This document shows, in pieces, positions 25,455-35,519 of a stretch of 64,000 nucleotides of DNA. The notes under the pieces were generated by a model. The model saw only the letters and a program-made list of their open reading frames with translations. It was not told where the DNA came from and did no database searches. How positions within the stretch are numbered: position 1 is the first letter of the stretch; each line of letters begins with the position of its first letter. Source of the DNA: Thermopolyspora flexuosa (GTDB taxonomy: Bacteria > Actinomycetota > Actinomycetes > Streptosporangiales > Streptosporangiaceae); the NCBI RefSeq assembly GCF_006716785.1, contig NZ_VFPQ01000001.1, forward strand, positions 4,898,001 through 4,962,000. The letters run 5' to 3'. Position numbers and translations under genes: made by a program.

Positions 25455-26672
25455 TCAGCCGGTGCGCAGCTCCAGGGCCTTGAGGCCGCGCATGATGTAG
25501 CCGGGCTTCCACTCCGGCTCGGTCACGAGCCCGATGTCCGGGGCGGCGCGCAAGATCGCGGAGAAGGACTCGGCGAGCTCGATCTTGGCGAGCGGCGCGC
25601 CGAGGCAGTAGTGGATGCCGAGGCCGAAGGAGATGTGCGGGTTGGGGTCGCGGCCCAGGTCGAGCCGGTCGGGGTCGTCGAACACCTCCGGGTCCCGGTT
25701 GGCCGAGCCGAACAGCAGGGCGACCTCCGAGCCGCGCGGGATGCGCACGCCGCGGACCTCGATGTCCTCCAGCACCCAGCGCTCGAACATCTGGGCCGGG
25801 GTGTCCCAGCGCAGCAGCTCCTCCACGGCGGTGGCGACGAGCTCCTGGTCGCCGTCCCGCACCGCGGCGCGCAGCCGGTCGAGCTGGTCGGGGTTGCGGA
25901 ACAGCGCCCACCAGCCGTTGCCGGTGGCGTTCACGGTGGCCTCGTGCCCGGCGTTGAGCAGCAGCACGCAGGTGCCGATCAGCTCGTCCTCGGTGAGCCG
26001 GTCGCCCTCGTCGGCGACCTGGGCGAGCTGGGAGATCAGGTCGTCGCCGGGGTTCGCGCGGCGGGCCGCGGCCAGCTCGCGCAGGTAGGCGGCGAACTCC
26101 TCGGCGGCGCGCACCGCCGCCCGCTGGGCCTCGAGCGGCGGGTTGAGCTCGTACATCAGGCACATGTCGTTCGACCAGGGCCGCAGCAGGTGCCGGTCGG
26201 ACTCGGGCACGCCGAGCATGTCGGCGATCACGGTGACCGGCAGCGGCTCGGCCACCTCGGCGATGAGGTCGCCGCCGCCCTTCTCGGCGAACCGGGTGGC
26301 GAGCTCGGTGGCGATCGCCCGGATCCGGGGCCGCAGCGACTCCACCATGCGCGGCGTGAACGCCTTCGACACCAGGCGGCGCAGCCGGGTGTGCACGGGC
26401 GGCTCGACGTCGAGCATGCCCGCGCGGACCACCCGCCAGAACGGCGCGTGCCAGTCCGGCTCGGGCTCCCGGCCGAACTCCTCGTGCGTGGCGACGTGGA
26501 GATAGGTACGGCCCAGCCGCCGGTCGCGCAGCAGCGCGTCGACGTCGGCGTGGCGGGCGATGAGCCACTGGTTGGTGGGCTCGAAGTACGTCACCGGCTC
26601 CTGCTCGCGCAGGTGGGCGTACACGTCGTAGGGGTGGGCGACGAATTCCGGATCCCAAGGGTCAAACCGCAC
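25455..26672 (-). CDS. Cytochrome P450
   Basis: This 405-residue soluble bacterial P450 oxidises an unknown substrate using external ferredoxin electrons. It has the I-helix oxygen-activation motif ([14 protein letters not shown] replaces the common xED/E-T arrangement but the Thr is kept), the ExxR motif (EELLR) and the heme loop [17 protein letters not shown] with the Cys ligand. Size and motifs match CYP families used in secondary metabolism and xenobiotic oxidation. No ferredoxin or reductase gene is adjacent. Start is the GTG at 26672. It is divergent from the orphan nuoD. Confidence 0.94.
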   Translation of the reverse strand: MRFDPWDPEFVAHPYDVYAHLREQEPVTYFEPTNQWLIARHADVDALLRDRRLGRTYLHVATHEEFGREPEPDWHAPFWRVVRAGMLDVEPPVHTRLRRLVSKAFTPRMVESLRPRIRAIATELATRFAEKGGGDLIAEVAEPLPVTVIADMLGVPESDRHLLRPWSNDMCLMYELNPPLEAQRAAVRAAEEFAAYLRELAAARRANPGDDLISQLAQVADEGDRLTEDELIGTCVLLLNAGHEATVNATGNGWWALFRNPDQLDRLRAAVRDGDQELVATAVEELLRWDTPAQMFERWVLEDIEVRGVRIPRGSEVALLFGSANRDPEVFDDPDRLDLGRDPNPHISFGLGIHYCLGAPLAKIELAESFSAILRAAPDIGLVTEPEWKPGYIMRGLKALELRTG

Positions 26673-26807
26673 GGACCAATCCTAAACAGCAATCTGATCC
26701 TGATCATGGTGCAAACTTGCCTAATCCACCCAGCCGATGCGGCCATCCCTTGCCGCCGGGCCGTACGGCGGGCCGGGCGGGCCCGCGCCCTCGGCGATAC
26801 TGGGGGC

Positions 26808-27950
26808 ATGACCGAGCGCACAGTGGGGATCGGGGCCGCCGCGGCCGTACCGGGCGAGACCGAGGACACCGTCCTGGCCATCGGCCCGCAGCACCCCTCG
26901 GCCCACGGCGCGCTCCGGCTGCGGCTCACCCTCGACGGCGAGCGCATCGTCGCCGCCGAGCCGATCGTCGGCTTCCTGCACCGGGGCGCGGAGAAGCTGT
27001 TCGAGGTCCGCGACTACCGGCAGATCATCATGCTCGCCAACCGCCACGACTGGCTGTCGGCGTTCGCCAACGAGCTGGGCGTGGTGCTCGCGGTGGAGCG
27101 CATGCTCGGCATGGCCGTACCGGAGCGGGCGGTCTGGGCGCGCACCCTGCTCGCCGAGCTCAACCGGGTGCTCAGCCACCTGATGTTCCTCTCCGTCCAC
27201 CCGCTCGACCTCGGCTCGGCCCCGCCCGGCCTCGGCGTCGCCGAGCGCGAGGAGCTGCGCACGGTGCTGGAGGAGGCCACCGGCGGCCGCATGCACTACA
27301 TGTTCAACCGGGTCGGCGGACTGAAGGAGGACCTGCCGGAAGGCTGGCTCGACCACGTGACGCGGGCCGTCGCCGCGGTACGGCGCCGCCTCCCCGACTA
27401 CGAGGAGCGCATCCTCGCCGACCCCGCCTTCCGGGAGCGCACGGTCGGCATCGGCCGCCTCGGCCGCGAGACGATCCTGCAGTACGGCATGACCGGCCCG
27501 ATCGCCCGCGCCTCCGGCGTCGCGTTCGACCTGCGCCGCGACGACCCCTACCTGGCGTACGGCGAGCTGAAGGTCACCCCGGTGACCGAGACGGCCGGGG
27601 ACTGCCACGCCCGGTTCCGGGTGCTGCTGCGCCAGGTCGAGCAGTCGCTCACGCTCGCCGAGGAGTGCACGGCGCGGCTGCGCGAGCTGCCGGGCCCGGT
27701 CAACCAGCGGCTGCCGAAGGTGCTCCGGGTGCCCGAGGGCCACACCTACGCCTGGACCGAGAGCCCGCTCGGCGTCAACGGCTACTACCTGGTCTCCCGC
27801 GGCGACACCACTCCGTGGCGGCTCAAGCTCCGCTCGGCCTCGTTCAACAACGTGCAGGCGCTGCGCGAGGTGCTGCCCGGCCACACCGTCGCCGACCTCG
27901 TCCCCATCCTCGGCTCGATGTTCTTCGTCGTCGGCGACATCGACAAGTAG
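26808..27950 (+). CDS. Orphan NuoD-like NADH-quinone oxidoreductase subunit
   Basis: The 380-residue protein is homologous to the 49-kDa/NuoD subunit, which lines the quinone site of complex I, and to group 4 [NiFe]-hydrogenase large subunits. [23 protein letters not shown] and the C-terminal VVGDIDK are typical. The hydrogenase nickel-binding cysteines are absent. No other nuo gene is in the window, so it is a second, solitary copy. The ATG at 26808 follows a GATACT hexamer by six bases, suggesting leaderless mRNA. Confidence 0.9.
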   Translation: MTERTVGIGAAAAVPGETEDTVLAIGPQHPSAHGALRLRLTLDGERIVAAEPIVGFLHRGAEKLFEVRDYRQIIMLANRHDWLSAFANELGVVLAVERMLGMAVPERAVWARTLLAELNRVLSHLMFLSVHPLDLGSAPPGLGVAEREELRTVLEEATGGRMHYMFNRVGGLKEDLPEGWLDHVTRAVAAVRRRLPDYEERILADPAFRERTVGIGRLGRETILQYGMTGPIARASGVAFDLRRDDPYLAYGELKVTPVTETAGDCHARFRVLLRQVEQSLTLAEECTARLRELPGPVNQRLPKVLRVPEGHTYAWTESPLGVNGYYLVSRGDTTPWRLKLRSASFNNVQALREVLPGHTVADLVPILGSMFFVVGDIDK

Positions 27951-27962
27951 CGGCCCCGGCCG

Positions 27963-28433
27963 CTACCGGTCGGCCGGCCGCGGCCCGTTCGTGTCGCCGG
28001 GGTCCTTGGGCACGCGGCAGCAGTGCTCCAGGTAGAGGGCGGCGCAGACGAGCAGCACGCAGGCGAGGAACGAGCCGCCGCCGACGAGGGCGTCGTGCCG
28101 CGGCTTGGGCAGGCTGAGCAGGTCGAGCACGCGGAGCACGAACCCGGCGAAGATCCCCGCGAACACCGACCCGGCGAGCGCCGAGGCCTTGGCGAGGGCG
28201 ACGAGCCGGGCGACCGCGATCGGGTCGACCGGCTTGGTGCCCGGCTTACGGAGGATGCGCGCCCGGGTGCTCCAGCCGGCGTACGCCTCGCCGAGGGCGA
28301 GCAGCCCCACGGTGGGGATCGCGGTCCACGGCAGCGTCTGGATCTCGGAGTAGACCCCCTGGAGCACCGCCCAGGTGAGCGCGGCGGAGACGACCACCAG
28401 GGCGACGAGCAGACCGGGATGGCTGGGCTTCAC
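27963..28433 (-). CDS. DUF3180 membrane protein
   Basis: The 156-residue protein has four membrane segments (near residues 7-25, 36-55, 80-105 and 115-138) and matches the actinobacterial DUF3180 family, whose function is unknown. It is the last gene of the folate operon, eight bases behind folK. Start is the GTG at 28433, with AAGGAGG just upstream. Conserved position after folK suggests co-regulation rather than a folate role. Confidence 0.8.
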   Translation of the reverse strand: MKPSHPGLLVALVVVSAALTWAVLQGVYSEIQTLPWTAIPTVGLLALGEAYAGWSTRARILRKPGTKPVDPIAVARLVALAKASALAGSVFAGIFAGFVLRVLDLLSLPKPRHDALVGGGSFLACVLLVCAALYLEHCCRVPKDPGDTNGPRPADR

Positions 28434-28441
28434 ACGCCTCC

Positions 28442-28942
28442 TTAGGTGGGAGGTTGCAGCTTGAGGTCCGGGCGCCGCCGCACGCCCTCCTGGTCGAGGG
28501 AGGCGAGCAGGGCGGCCACCGAGCCGCGGCCGGGCAGCTCGGCGTCCGGATCGGCCTCCACCCAGGGCACGAGCACGAACGCGCGCTCGTGGGCCAGGGG
28601 GTGCGGCAGGGTGAGCTCCGGCTCCTCCATGATCACATCGTCGACCATGATCAGGTCGACGTCGAGGGTGCGCGGCCCCCACCGCTCGGTGCGCACCCGG
28701 CCGAACGCCCGCTCCACGTTCATCGCGCGCTCGAGCAGCGTGTGCGGGTCGAGCTCGGTCTCCCCGATCACCACGGCGTTGAGGTACGGCCCCTGCTCCG
28801 GCCCGCCCACCGGCTCGGTCTCGTACACCGAGGACATGGTGACGAACTCCAGCCCCGGGGCGTCGAAGAGGGTGTCGATCGCGCCCTGCAGGTTCTCCAG
28901 CCGTCGCCCCAGGTTGCTGCCCAGCCCGATCACGACTCGCAT
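28442..28942 (-). CDS. folK: 6-hydroxymethyl-7,8-dihydropterin pyrophosphokinase
   Basis: HPPK transfers pyrophosphate from ATP to hydroxymethyl-dihydropterin in folate synthesis. The 166-residue protein has the GLGSNLGRRLENLQ start, the signature RWGPRTLDVDLIMVDD with the Mg-binding Asp pair, and LPHPLAHERAFVLVPW. It overlaps folB by 13 bases. Confidence 0.95.
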   Translation of the reverse strand: MRVVIGLGSNLGRRLENLQGAIDTLFDAPGLEFVTMSSVYETEPVGGPEQGPYLNAVVIGETELDPHTLLERAMNVERAFGRVRTERWGPRTLDVDLIMVDDVIMEEPELTLPHPLAHERAFVLVPWVEADPDAELPGRGSVAALLASLDQEGVRRRPDLKLQPPT

Positions 28943-29307
28943 GACCGCCTCCGTCTGATCGTCACCACCACGTCGTCGAACGGCACCGGGATGGGCGCGG
29001 CGGGCTTGTGCACGCTCACCTCCACCTCCTCGACGCGCTCGTACGACAGGCAGACCTGCGCCAGCCGCTCGGCGAGGGTCTCGATGAGCTTCACCGGCTC
29101 ACCGGAGACCACCTCGGCGAGGCGCGTGGCGAGCTCGCCGTAGTCGACCGTGCGGGTCAGGTCGTCCGTGGCCGCGGCCTGCCTGGTGTCGAGGTGGAGC
29201 GTGACGTCCACCGTGAACTCCTGGCCGAGCTCCCGCTCGGCGGGCAGTACCCCGTGCCGGCCGCGGGCCCGGATGCCCCGCACCGTGATGGCGTCGAGCG
29301 CCGTCAC
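28930..29307 (-). CDS. folB: Dihydroneopterin aldolase
   Basis: FolB splits 7,8-dihydroneopterin into hydroxymethyl-dihydropterin and glycolaldehyde. The 125-residue product carries GIRARGRHGVLPAERELGQ, the TVDYGEL catalytic region, LIETLAERLA, and the conserved Lys in VSVHKPAAPIP. The GTG start overlaps the upstream NTF2-like gene by four bases and the 3' end overlaps folK by 13. Confidence 0.95.
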   Translation of the reverse strand: MTALDAITVRGIRARGRHGVLPAERELGQEFTVDVTLHLDTRQAAATDDLTRTVDYGELATRLAEVVSGEPVKLIETLAERLAQVCLSYERVEEVEVSVHKPAAPIPVPFDDVVVTIRRRRSCES

Positions 29308-29744
29308 AGGACCTCCTGCCCGTCCTCGTCGTCCTCACCGCCCTGGAGCACCGGAGAGCCGTGGTGGATCCACAGCCGCCAGCCCTGCGGGGTGAGCACG
29401 AACGTGTTCGTGGCCACCACCTTTCCCGCGACGAAGCCGGTCTCACCCTCGTCCCCGGCGGTGAGGATGTTCTCCGCGCAGCACACCACGGCGACGTCGC
29501 CGACCACGCTGGTGCGCACGTCGGTGAGCACGAACTGGATGTACGGCGTGTTCGCCATGATCAGCGCCCAGGAGCGCAGCACCTCGCGGCGGCCGGTGAC
29601 CATGCCCCAGCCGGGGTGCACGCACACGACCTCGCGGCCGTCGGCGTCCTCGGCCCAGATCCGCTCCATGCGGTCGAGGTCGCCGTTCTCGATCGCGCTG
29701 TAGAACTCCTGGTTGAGCGTCTCGATCTCGGCGACGACGCTCAC
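29304..29744 (-). CDS. NTF2/SnoaL-like protein in the folate operon
   Basis: The 146-residue protein has the SnoaL-like alpha+beta fold pattern: two N-terminal helices (LNQEFYSAIENGDLDRMERIW), VCVHPGWGMVTGRREVLRSW, then a beta sheet ending RLWIHHGSPV. It overlaps folP and folB by four bases each, so it belongs to the operon. The fold serves many roles including isomerases and dehydratases. A role in pterin or aminobenzoate handling is only a guess from position. Start is the GTG at 29744. Confidence 0.82.
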   Translation of the reverse strand: MSVVAEIETLNQEFYSAIENGDLDRMERIWAEDADGREVVCVHPGWGMVTGRREVLRSWALIMANTPYIQFVLTDVRTSVVGDVAVVCCAENILTAGDEGETGFVAGKVVATNTFVLTPQGWRLWIHHGSPVLQGGEDDEDGQEVL

Positions 29745-30658
29745 CCGGCGCCCCCCGCCCGCCAGGCGGCCGCGACGCGAACCGCGTCCGCGTTCGGGCG
29801 GACGTCGTGCACCCGCACGCACCAGGCGCCCGCGGCGGCCGCGAGCGCGCTCACCGCGGCCGTGGCGACGTCGCACTCCTCGAACGGCCGGGCGGTGCCG
29901 TCGGGCGCGGCGAGCAGGCGGCTGAGGAAGCGCTTGCGGGACGCGCCGACGAGGATCGGGTAGCCGAGCTCGGCGAGCCGGTCGAGGTGCTTGAGCAGCG
30001 CCCAGTTGTGCTCGGGCCGCTTGGCGAACCCGAGGCCGGGGTCGATGATGATCTGCTCCTCGGCGACGCCCTCGGCGAGCACCGAGTCGACCCGCTTGGC
30101 GAGCTCCTCGCGCACCTCGGTGACCACGTCGGCGTAGATGGCGCGGCTGTCCATGTCGTGGCTGTGGCCGCGCCAGTGCATCACCACGTACGGCACGCCG
30201 GTGGCGGCGACCACGCGGGGCATCGCCGGATCGGCGAGGCCGCCGCTCACGTCGTTGACGAGGGCCGCGCCGGCCTCGACCGCGATCTCGGCCACCTCGG
30301 CGCGCATCGTGTCCACGCTGACCGTGACGCCCTCGGCCGCGAGCGCGCGGATCACCGGCTCGACCCGCCGGATCTCCTCCTCGAGCGGCACCCGGGCGGC
30401 GCCCGGCCGGGTGGACTCACCGCCCACGTCGACGATGTCGGCGCCCTGCGCCACCAGGTCCAGGCCGTGCCGGATCGCGGCCGACGTGTCGAACCATCGG
30501 CCGCCGTCGGAGAACGAGTCGGGGGTGACGTTCACCACGCCCATCACCAGGCACCGCGCCCGCTCCGGCAGCCCACGCAGGCTCCATGAGGTCATGTCCT
30601 CCAGCGTAGGGCGTCGGGCCTCGTCGCCTCGACGGCCGGTGGGTTCGATGCCGGTCAT
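29741..30658 (-). CDS. folP: Dihydropteroate synthase
   Basis: FolP joins p-aminobenzoate to the pterin and is the sulfonamide target. Conserved blocks are [45 protein letters not shown] and [10 protein letters not shown] favour the ATG at 30658, which overlaps the folE stop by four bases, giving 305 residues. The ATG at 30595 would give a standard-length protein, and the first 21 residues may be disordered. Confidence 0.95.
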   Translation of the reverse strand: MTGIEPTGRRGDEARRPTLEDMTSWSLRGLPERARCLVMGVVNVTPDSFSDGGRWFDTSAAIRHGLDLVAQGADIVDVGGESTRPGAARVPLEEEIRRVEPVIRALAAEGVTVSVDTMRAEVAEIAVEAGAALVNDVSGGLADPAMPRVVAATGVPYVVMHWRGHSHDMDSRAIYADVVTEVREELAKRVDSVLAEGVAEEQIIIDPGLGFAKRPEHNWALLKHLDRLAELGYPILVGASRKRFLSRLLAAPDGTARPFEECDVATAAVSALAAAAGAWCVRVHDVRPNADAVRVAAAWRAGGAG

Positions 30659-31266
30659 CGGCGGCCCAGGATGAGTGCCATCGCCTCGGCCCGGGTGCGG
30701 TCGCTGCTGCGGAAGTTGCCGCGCACCGCCGAGGTGATCGTCTTCGCGCCCGGCTTGCGCACGCCGCGCATGGTCATGCACAGGTGCTCGGCCTCGATCA
30801 CCACGATCACGCCGCGCGGTTCCAGCACCCGCATGAGCGCGTCGGCGACCTGGGAGGTCATGCGCTCCTGGAGCTGGGGGCGGCGGGCGTAGACGTCGAT
30901 CAGCCGGGCGAGCTTGGACAGGCCCGTGACCTGTCCCTTGTCGTTGGGGATGTACCCGACGTGGGCGACGCCGTAGAACGGCACGAGGTGGTGCTCGCAC
31001 ACGCTCGACACCTCGATGTCCCGCACCAGGACCATCTCGTCGTGGTCGGCGTCGAAGACGGTGGTGAGCACGTCCTCGGGGTTCTGCCGCAGCCCGGCGA
31101 ACTGCTCGGCGTACGCGCGGGCGACGCGGGCGGGGGTGTCACGCAGGCCCTCGCGGTCGGGATCCTCGCCGATGGCGATGAGGATCTCGCGAACGGCCTT
31201 CTCGATGCGGGCCGCGTCGAACGGCGGGGGCTCCGGGCGGCGTTCCGGCATCAGTTCGCTGTCCAT
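30655..31266 (-). CDS. folE: GTP cyclohydrolase I
   Basis: FolE opens the folate pathway by converting GTP to dihydroneopterin triphosphate. The 203-residue protein has the zinc ligands in the [10 protein letters not shown] block (Cys and His) and [13 protein letters not shown] (second Cys), and [21 protein letters not shown]. It is the first gene of the folE-folP-NTF2-folB-folK-DUF3180 operon, each joined by short overlaps. It lies downstream of ftsH behind a hairpin. The ATG at 31266 has AAGGAAG upstream. Confidence 0.96.
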   Translation of the reverse strand: MDSELMPERRPEPPPFDAARIEKAVREILIAIGEDPDREGLRDTPARVARAYAEQFAGLRQNPEDVLTTVFDADHDEMVLVRDIEVSSVCEHHLVPFYGVAHVGYIPNDKGQVTGLSKLARLIDVYARRPQLQERMTSQVADALMRVLEPRGVIVVIEAEHLCMTMRGVRKPGAKTITSAVRGNFRSSDRTRAEAMALILGRR

Positions 31267-31382
31267 GAGACTTCCTTACCGGCCCGGCGCGACTCACGGG
31301 GCGCCGGCACCAGGCCGTCGTGTCACCGGCGATTTCTTCGCCAATGTCTGTTTTAACCGATATATATGGCCTACAACGACAG

Positions 31383-31408
31383 CGGGGTCGGTGCGAAGAC
31401 CGACCCCG
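31383..31408 (-). terminator. Hairpin terminator after ftsH
   Basis: CGGGGTCGGT (31383-31392) pairs with ACCGACCCCG (31399-31408) around a six-base loop, about 16 bases past the ftsH stop read on the minus strand. It separates ftsH from the folate operon. Confidence 0.75.
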
Positions 31409-31423
31409 TCGCCGCAGGCTCCG

Positions 31424-33433
31424 TTATGCCTCGTCCTTGGGGGCACGTTCGCTCAGCCACGGCTGGTCGGCCGGCGATCCTCCGCTCGGGCCGCCGTTCG
31501 GTCCTCCGGAGGGCAGCGCCGGGCTCGACCCGTTGCCCGCCCGCTCCTTGGGGGTGAGGACCGGCGGGCGGTCGGAGGGCAGGCGCTTGCCGTAGCCGAG
31601 GTAGGACGGGCGGTGCTCCTTCTTGCGCACCGGGGCGAAGATCCGCAGGACCTCCTCGCGGGAGAGGGTCTCCTTCTCCATCAGCTCGAGGACGAGGTTG
31701 TCGAGCACGTCGCGGTACTCGACGAGGATCTCCCACGCCCGGTCGTGCGCGGTCTCGATGAGCCGGCGCACCTCCTCGTCGATCGCCGAGGCGACCTTCT
31801 CGGAGTAGTCGCGCTCGTGGCCCATGTCGCGGCCGAGGAACACCTCGCTCGAGCCGCTGCCGAACTTGCGGGCGCCGAGCTGCTCGCTCATGCCGTACTC
31901 GGTGACCATGCGGCGGGCGATCTGGGTCGCCTTCTCGATGTCGTTCGCCGCGCCGGTGGTCGGCTCGTGGAACACCAGCTCCTCGGCGGTGCGGCCGCCG
32001 AGCAGCATGGCGAGCTGGTCCATCATCTCCGAGCGCGTGGCGAGGAACTTGTCCTCCATCGGCAGCGTCATCGTGTAGCCGAGGGCGCGGCCGCGGGACA
32101 GGATCGTGATCTTGTGGACCGGGTCGGCGTTCGGCAGCGCGTGCGCCACCAGGGCGTGGCCGCCCTCGTGGTACGCGATGATCTTCTTCTCCTGGTCGGA
32201 CATGACCCGGCTCTTGCGCTCCGGCCCGGCCATCACGCGGTCGATCGCCTCTTCCAGCGTCGCCTGCGAGATGAGCTTCTCGTCCTTACGGGCGGTGAGC
32301 AGCGCGGCCTCGTTGATCACGTTCGCCAGGTCGGCGCCGGTGAAGCCCGGGGTACGGCGGGCGATGGTGTCCAGGTCCACCTCGGGCGCGAACGGCTTGC
32401 CGCGGGCGTGCACCCGCAGGATGCCCTTGCGGCCCTCGAGGTCCGGCCGGTCGATGACGATCTGCCGGTCGAAGCGGCCCGGGCGGAGCAGCGCCGGGTC
32501 GAGGATGTCCGGCCGGTTGGTCGCGGCGATGAGGATCACGCCGCCCTTGACGTCGAAGCCGTCCATCTCGACGAGCAGCTGGTTGAGCGTCTGCTCGCGC
32601 TCGTCGTGGCCGCCGCCGAGGCCCGCGCCGCGGTGCCGGCCGACCGCGTCGATCTCGTCGATGAAGATGATCGCCGGGGCGTTCGCCTTCGCCTGCTCGA
32701 ACAGGTCGCGCACCCGGGAGGCGCCGACACCGACGAACATCTCCACGAAGTCCGAACCGGAGATCGAGTAGAACGGCACGCCGGCCTCGCCGGCCACGGC
32801 ACGGGCGAGCAGGGTCTTACCGGTGCCCGGCGGGCCGTACAGCAGCACGCCCTTGGGGATCTTCGCGCCGATCGCCTGGAACTTCGCCGGGTTCTGCAGG
32901 AACTCCTTGATCTCCTGGAGCTCCTCGATCGCCTCGTCCGCGCCGGCGACGTCCGCGAAGGTGGTCTTGGGGGTGTCCTTCGTGACCAGCTTGGCCTTGG
33001 ACTTGCCGAAGCTCATCACCCGTGAGCCACCGCCCTGCATCTGGTTCATGATGAACAGGAAGATGAGGACGATGATCACGATGGGCAGGAAGCTCACCAG
33101 CAGCCCGACCAGGAAGTTCTCCCGGGGCACCTCGACCGTCCAGCCCTGCCGCGGGTTGGCCCGCTCGAGCGCCTCGACGAGCTGGAGGCCCTGACCGGCG
33201 ACCCACGAGGAGTAGTAGCTCTGCCCGTCGGTCGTGGTGACCTCGATGCGCTGGTCCTTGTCGATGATCTTGGCGTTCGCGACCTTGCCCTGCTCGATCA
33301 ACGCAACGATCTTCGAGGTGTCGGTGCGTTCATAGTTGCCGTCGCCACCGAACATCGTGGTGACGAGCAGGAGCAACACGACGATGCCTAGGATCCACAG
33401 CAGTGGCCCACGTGTAAATCGCTTGAGATCCAT
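31424..33433 (-). CDS. ftsH: Membrane ATP-dependent zinc metalloprotease FtsH
   Basis: FtsH degrades membrane and regulatory proteins. The 669-residue protein has two N-terminal membrane helices ([17 protein letters not shown] and [21 protein letters not shown]) around a short periplasmic domain, an AAA module with [13 protein letters not shown] and [12 protein letters not shown], the second region of homology, and the zinc site [11 protein letters not shown]. The last ~60 residues are a Pro/Gly/Ser-rich disordered extension, common in actinomycetes. I chose the ATG at 33433 (MDLKRF) as the conserved start. Confidence 0.96.
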   Translation of the reverse strand: MDLKRFTRGPLLWILGIVVLLLLVTTMFGGDGNYERTDTSKIVALIEQGKVANAKIIDKDQRIEVTTTDGQSYYSSWVAGQGLQLVEALERANPRQGWTVEVPRENFLVGLLVSFLPIVIIVLIFLFIMNQMQGGGSRVMSFGKSKAKLVTKDTPKTTFADVAGADEAIEELQEIKEFLQNPAKFQAIGAKIPKGVLLYGPPGTGKTLLARAVAGEAGVPFYSISGSDFVEMFVGVGASRVRDLFEQAKANAPAIIFIDEIDAVGRHRGAGLGGGHDEREQTLNQLLVEMDGFDVKGGVILIAATNRPDILDPALLRPGRFDRQIVIDRPDLEGRKGILRVHARGKPFAPEVDLDTIARRTPGFTGADLANVINEAALLTARKDEKLISQATLEEAIDRVMAGPERKSRVMSDQEKKIIAYHEGGHALVAHALPNADPVHKITILSRGRALGYTMTLPMEDKFLATRSEMMDQLAMLLGGRTAEELVFHEPTTGAANDIEKATQIARRMVTEYGMSEQLGARKFGSGSSEVFLGRDMGHERDYSEKVASAIDEEVRRLIETAHDRAWEILVEYRDVLDNLVLELMEKETLSREEVLRIFAPVRKKEHRPSYLGYGKRLPSDRPPVLTPKERAGNGSSPALPSGGPNGGPSGGSPADQPWLSERAPKDEA

Positions 33434-33847
33434 TGATGCGGAACCCCGGCGGGCCCGTCCCTTCCTGACCAAGGCCTGGCACCCCCTCAACCGAGGGGTC
33501 GCGGCATCCCTCCGCCGCTCCTTCTGAGTACCCGAAGACGCCGCGATGGCACCTTCGGAATCAGAAGGTACACCGCGCACCCGTGCGGGGTAACCGCTCG
33601 GCCGCGACGGCTCTGTTCTTCCAACGTACGTCAGGTGCCTCTGTGTTCCAGCGCGTCAGAGCGCAATATCACATTTTCGCGGCTGACTTCGCTCAAAGCG
33701 TATGGGATTGCCTCGCCGCCCTCGCATTGAGGTCGGCCGCCGTTCCGCCCCGGCGCGCCGCAATGAAAGATCCCGCGAAGCGTTCATCGCGGCGCGCCCG
33801 GGAGCGTGTGACGGGTGCGCGGAAGGAGACCGGGGTCCGGTGCGCGG
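33434..33847. other. Intergenic region between hpt and ftsH
   Basis: This 414-base gap must hold the ftsH promoter, but I found no clear pair of hexamers. An AT-richer patch near 33665-33690 reading TGTGATATTG on the minus strand is the best -10 candidate. Open frames here lack ribosome-binding sites and recognisable products. Confidence 0.35.
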
Positions 33848-34411
33848 CTAGTCGCCCTCGCCGCCGTAGACGTGCGGGGCGAGGGTGCCGATGAACGGCA
33901 GGTTGCGGTACCGCTCGGCGTAGTCGAGGCCGTACCCGATGACGAACTCGTTGGGGATGTCGAACCCGACGTACCGCACGTCGATCGGCACCTTCACCGC
34001 CTCGGGCTTGCGCAGCAGGGCGCACACCTCGACCGAGGCGGGGTCGCGCGACTTGAGGTTCTGCAGCAGCCAGGACAGGGTGAGCCCGGAGTCGATGATG
34101 TCCTCGACGACGAGCACGTGCCGGCCCGCGATGTCGGTGTCGAGGTCCTTCAGCACCCGGACGACCCCGGAGGACTTGGTGCCCGCCCCGTAGGAGGAGA
34201 CGGCCATCCAGTCCATCTGGACCGGCAGGCGCAGGGCGCGGGCGATGTCGGCCATCACCATCACCGCCCCCTTGAGCACCCCGACGAGCAGCAGATCCTT
34301 GCCCGCGTAGTCGGCGTCGATGCGCGCCGCGAGTTCCCGGATCTTGCCCTGGAGCTCTTCCTCCGTGATGAGGACCTTCGCGAGGTCCCTGCCCATGTCG
34401 GCTGCGTCCAC
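33848..34411 (-). CDS. hpt: Hypoxanthine phosphoribosyltransferase
   Basis: Hpt salvages hypoxanthine and guanine to IMP and GMP using PRPP. The 187-residue protein shows [21 protein letters not shown], the PRPP motif [18 protein letters not shown] and [25 protein letters not shown], here split for brevity. The GTG at 34411 has GAGGG upstream. It follows tilS by 13 bases, the usual actinobacterial tilS-hpt-ftsH order. Confidence 0.95.
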   Translation of the reverse strand: MDAADMGRDLAKVLITEEELQGKIRELAARIDADYAGKDLLLVGVLKGAVMVMADIARALRLPVQMDWMAVSSYGAGTKSSGVVRVLKDLDTDIAGRHVLVVEDIIDSGLTLSWLLQNLKSRDPASVEVCALLRKPEAVKVPIDVRYVGFDIPNEFVIGYGLDYAERYRNLPFIGTLAPHVYGGEGD

Positions 34412-34424
34412 GTGGAAAATCCCT

Positions 34425-35471
34425 CTATGTAACGTTGCTGGCGAATATCAGGGTGCCATACCGCCGGACGACGCCCACCCCCCCGGGTAAGGCGACGCGC
34501 CCCTGCCCTCGCCAGCCGGTGACCAGCCGCTCCACCTCGGCGATGTGCACCGCGGCCAGCGCCGCGGGCCGCGCCCCTGAGGCCTCGGCGGCCCGTTTGA
34601 TCACCCGCCGCCGCACCGCGGGCGGCTCCGCGGCGAGCGCCCTGACCGACACCGCGACGGCGCCGGGCTCCCCTCCGGGACACCCTGCCCCCGGCGCGGG
34701 CCCGCCCACGTCCGCGAGCGCCCGCTCGCCCTCCGCCCGGGCGCGCGCCCAGGCCCGCTCGGCCCACGCGTCGAGCGCGTCGGCGTCGTCCGCGCAGAGC
34801 CGCGCGGTACGGGCGAGCGCCTCGGCCACGCCGGGGCCGAGGGCCTCCTCGAGCGCGGGCAGCGCGAAGCGGCGTACCCGGACCCGGGCGTAGGCGGGGT
34901 CGGCGTTGTGCGGGTCCTCCCAGGGATCGAGGCCGAGCGCGGCGCACGCCTCGGCGGTACGGCGGCGGCGCAGCCCGAGCAGCGGCCGCCGGTAGCGGCC
35001 GGAGACCGGCGCCATGCCCGCGAGCGAACGGGTGCCGCTGCCCCGCGCCAGCCGCAGCAGCACGGTCTCCGCCTGGTCGTCGAGGGTGTGGCCGAGCAGC
35101 ACGGCCGCCGCGCCGAGCCGGTCGGCGGTCGCGGCGAGCGCCGCGTACCGCGCCTCCCGCGCGGCCGCCTCGGGTCCCCCGGCCCGGCCCACGGTCACCG
35201 TGCACACCTCGGCAGGATCGAGCCCGAGGCGCGGGGCGAGCGCGGCCACCTTCCGGGCCCGCTCGGCCGAGCCCTCCTGCAGGCCGTGGTCGACGGTCAC
35301 CAGCCCGGCGCGCAGCCCCATCCGGGGCGCGACGAAGCCGGTGGCCGCGGCGAGCGCGAGCGAGTCGGCGCCGCCGCTGCACGCCACGAGCACGAGCGCC
35401 CCCTCGGGCAGGTCGCCCAGGCACTCGCGTACGGCGCGCCGCACGTCGGCGACGGCGGGATGCGGACCCAT
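34425..35471 (-). CDS. tilS: tRNA(Ile)-lysidine synthetase
   Basis: TilS converts the wobble cytidine of the tRNA-Ile with CAU anticodon to lysidine, making it read AUA. The 348-residue protein has the PP-loop [42 protein letters not shown] and [11 protein letters not shown]. It is a compact version lacking a long C-terminal domain. It starts at the ATG at 35471 and is followed 13 bases later by hpt. Confidence 0.93.
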   Translation of the reverse strand: MGPHPAVADVRRAVRECLGDLPEGALVLVACSGGADSLALAAATGFVAPRMGLRAGLVTVDHGLQEGSAERARKVAALAPRLGLDPAEVCTVTVGRAGGPEAAAREARYAALAATADRLGAAAVLLGHTLDDQAETVLLRLARGSGTRSLAGMAPVSGRYRRPLLGLRRRRTAEACAALGLDPWEDPHNADPAYARVRVRRFALPALEEALGPGVAEALARTARLCADDADALDAWAERAWARARAEGERALADVGGPAPGAGCPGGEPGAVAVSVRALAAEPPAVRRRVIKRAAEASGARPAALAAVHIAEVERLVTGWRGQGRVALPGGVGVVRRYGTLIFASNVT

Positions 35472-35519
35472 GCCCCGGTCGTGCCCCTGCTTACCCCGTC
35501 TCCTGCGCGGTGCGTCCGG

